Shown here piece by piece: positions 6,175 through 7,875 of a DNA stretch of 7,875 bases (position 1 is the first letter of the stretch; each line of letters opens with the position of its first letter). A model generated the notes under the pieces. That model searched no databases. It was not told where the DNA came from and was given only the letters and a program-made list of their open reading frames with translations. The stretch comes from CAZUQA01 sp964622375 (GTDB taxonomy: Bacteria > Bacillota_I > Bacilli_A > Erysipelotrichales > Erysipelotrichaceae): contig CAZUQA010000138.1 of assembly GCA_964622375.1 (NCBI GenBank), positions 1 through 7,875 of the forward strand. Direction: 5' to 3'. The translations under genes were made by a program, and so were the position numbers.

Positions 6175-7441
6175 TGTTGTCGGTGCCGGTTTAGCCGGTT
6201 GCGAAGCCAGTTATCAGTTAATAAAAAGAAACATCGGGGTGCGTTTATGGGAAATGCGCCCTAAAGTAAATACAGCAATTCACACTACAGCGGCTTTTGC
6301 GGAATTGGTCTGTTCCAACTCTTTGCGCAGCGACAATGTATTAAATGCTGTCGGTTTACTAAAATGGGAAATGCGGCAACTGGATTCTCTCATTATGCGG
6401 GTTGCTGACCGACATGCTTTACCTGCCGGTTCAGCTTTGGCGGTTGATCGGACAAGTTTTTCCCAAGAGATTACCGATTTTCTAAAAAACCAGCCTTTAG
6501 TGGAGTTTGTCAATCAGGAGTATACGACATTAAGCGAAGAGCCAACCATAATCGCCAGCGGACCTTTGACCAGTAACAAACTAAGTGAACAAATATCGCA
6601 GTTGACCGGGCAACAGCATCTTTATTTTTATGATGCCGTTGCTCCGGTAGTTACTTTTGAAAGTATCAACCTTGACAAGGCTTACTATAAATCACGTTAT
6701 GACTCAGGCGAAGGCGACTATCTAAACTGCGCGCTGAGCCAAGAAGAATTCCACCATTTCTATGCGGCTTTGCTACAAGCTGAAATTCATAAAGCGCATG
6801 ATTTTTCAGAATTCTTTCCCGGTTGCCTGCCGGTTGAAGAATTGGCGAGAAAAGGTGAGAAGACTTTGTTGTTTGGACCATTAAAACCGGTGGGCTTGGA
6901 AAGAGGTGGGCGACGGCCTTATGCGGTGGTACAACTCAGAAGAGATAATTATGCCGGCGATCTTTACAATATTGTGGGTTTTCAAACTCAGCTGAAGTGG
7001 CCAGAACAAAAGCGCATCTTTTCAATGATACCCGGGCTGGAAAACTGTGAAATTGTCAGATATGGGGTCATGCATCGCAATACATATATCAATGCCCCCT
7101 TGTTTCTTGATAATAATTATTGTTTTAAAGGTAGCCGGCGTTTTTTTGCGGGACAGATTACCGGAGTTGAAGGATATGTGGAATCGGCAGCCAGCGGCTT
7201 GCTCGCGGGAGTCAATATGGCAAGATTGCTAGATGCTGATGAAATGTTGAATCTTGATGCTACCACAATGATTGGTGCTCTGGCAAATTATATTGCGGCT
7301 GCTAATCCGGATAATTTTCAACCGATGAATGCTAACTATGGTATTATGAAATTACGGCAGGCAACCAAGAAATCCCAACGCAAGGAAGCTTATTATCAAC
7401 AGAGCCAGAAGGAAATCGCCGCGTTGCTTAAAGCTATATAG
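6161..7441 (+). CDS. trmFO: Methylenetetrahydrofolate-tRNA (uracil-54-C5)-methyltransferase TrmFO
   Basis: Makes ribothymidine at position 54 of the tRNA T loop, using methylenetetrahydrofolate as carbon donor and reduced FAD; most Firmicutes use it in place of SAM-dependent TrmA. The product has 426 residues against about 435 in B. subtilis. It starts with the FAD dinucleotide-binding motif VVGAGLAGCEA (residues 6-16). LVCSNSLRSD carries C51 and FPGCLPVEE carries C222, matching the two functionally important cysteines of the family. YDAVAPVV, KSRYDSGEGDYLNC, LFGPLKPVGLE, GVMHRNTYINAP and the C-terminal FQPMNANYGIMK are further signatures. It starts with TTG and overlaps topA by 14 bases, so expression is probably coupled and modest. 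The topA-trmFO pairing is typical of Firmicutes. Confidence 0.97.
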   Translation: MKKVNVVGAGLAGCEASYQLIKRNIGVRLWEMRPKVNTAIHTTAAFAELVCSNSLRSDNVLNAVGLLKWEMRQLDSLIMRVADRHALPAGSALAVDRTSFSQEITDFLKNQPLVEFVNQEYTTLSEEPTIIASGPLTSNKLSEQISQLTGQQHLYFYDAVAPVVTFESINLDKAYYKSRYDSGEGDYLNCALSQEEFHHFYAALLQAEIHKAHDFSEFFPGCLPVEELARKGEKTLLFGPLKPVGLERGGRRPYAVVQLRRDNYAGDLYNIVGFQTQLKWPEQKRIFSMIPGLENCEIVRYGVMHRNTYINAPLFLDNNYCFKGSRRFFAGQITGVEGYVESAASGLLAGVNMARLLDADEMLNLDATTMIGALANYIAAANPDNFQPMNANYGIMKLRQATKKSQRKEAYYQQSQKEIAALLKAI

Positions 7442-7464
7442 AAAAACTAATGAGGAAGTTAACT

Positions 7465-7875
7465 ATGGAAAAAACTGATTTGGATAAATTAGCGCCTTTA
7501 GATTTACCTTATTTGACTTATGATAAAGTTCGTTATGGTGATACCGATCGGCAAGGTCATGTTAATAATTCTGTCTTTACGGAGTATTTAGAAACCGGCA
7601 GAGTGGAACTGCTATATCAGTTTAAAGACTTGGTCCAAGGGGAGATACCGAATTTTGTAACCGCCCATATCGCTTTGGATTTGCTGGCTGAGATAAAATG
7701 GCCGGGTACAGTAGAGATTGCCGGTGGTATTATTGCTTTGGGGAACAGTTCTCTACGCTTTTATCAAATTTTGTGTCAAAACGGTAAAATTGTCGCTCGC
7801 GCACAGTCGGTTCTGGTTTGTGTTGATAAAAATAGCGGGCGCTCTCAAGCTTTGAGCGATAAATTTAAGCAAGCA
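7465..7875 (+). CDS. Hotdog-fold acyl-CoA thioesterase-like protein, 3' end missing
   Basis: An open frame of 137 codons runs off the end of the window. The motif VRYGDTDRQGHVNN (residues 22-35) is the signature of the 4-hydroxybenzoyl-CoA thioesterase/YbgC/FadM branch, in which the aspartate near the DxxGH sequence is catalytic; D26 and D28 are the candidates here. The following FTEYLETGRVELL matches the central helix of the hotdog fold, and later strands (VEIAGGIIALGNSSLRFYQIL, then an ARAQSVLVCVD strand) fit the sheet. These enzymes hydrolyse acyl-CoA thioesters in the cytosol; the substrate cannot be told. ATG 7465 has GAGGAAG (7452-7458) six bases upstream, among the best ribosome binding sites in the operon. 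It lies 23 bases after trmFO with no terminator between. Confidence 0.88.
   Translation, partial: MEKTDLDKLAPLDLPYLTYDKVRYGDTDRQGHVNNSVFTEYLETGRVELLYQFKDLVQGEIPNFVTAHIALDLLAEIKWPGTVEIAGGIIALGNSSLRFYQILCQNGKIVARAQSVLVCVDKNSGRSQALSDKFKQA

Noticed and set aside
1..7875. New defence, mobile or secondary-metabolism system
   Set aside because: Nearly every base is accounted for by recognised, intact housekeeping genes in a familiar Firmicute order. No transposase, integrase, CRISPR-like repeats, tRNA, rRNA or toxin-antitoxin pair was seen.

Overview
The window is a compact, all-plus-strand stretch of housekeeping genes from a low-to-moderate GC bacterium, almost certainly a member of the Bacillota (Firmicutes). 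The gene order rplS - lepB - rbgA (ylqF) - rnhB - dprA - topA - trmFO is a well-known Firmicute chromosomal arrangement, and folate-dependent TrmFO together with the circularly permuted GTPase RbgA supports this. The genetic code is standard: TGA ends the first gene, and tryptophans are TGG. The exact lineage cannot be read from the sequence. The short DprA and the absence of comM/yraN-type genes between rnhB and dprA suggest a streamlined Clostridia- or Erysipelotrichia-like Firmicute, but that is only a guess.

Layout. Bases 1-853 hold the tail of a cysteine-motif (C_GCAxxG_C_C) protein and an overlapping GNAT acetyltransferase, the end of an upstream transcription unit. Bases 854-985 are regulatory: a near-consensus sigma-A promoter with an extended -10, then a roughly 68-nt leader with a good stem-loop before the strong ribosome binding site of rplS (L19). 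A hairpin plus T-tract terminator overlaps the rplS stop codon. A second promoter follows, with a perfect TATAAT placed so that transcription should begin at or next to the lepB ATG. From there lepB, rbgA, rnhB, dprA, topA, trmFO and an acyl-CoA thioesterase-like gene are packed with gaps of 1-35 bases or overlaps of 14-16 bases and no convincing internal terminator. They are most simply read as one operon running out of the window.

Together the genes cover protein export (signal peptidase), 50S ribosome assembly (L19, RbgA), removal of RNA from DNA (RNase HII), single-strand DNA handling (DprA), supercoiling relaxation (TopA) and tRNA T-loop methylation (TrmFO). The last gene is cut by the window edge and belongs to the hotdog-fold thioesterases.

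I see no mobile element, CRISPR array, RNA gene, phage gene or evidence of a new multi-gene system. The points worth a second look are small: a possible leaderless lepB mRNA, a candidate L19 autoregulatory leader, a terminator whose loop contains the rplS stop codon, a stripped-down DprA with altered motifs, and a non-canonical G4 motif in RbgA.
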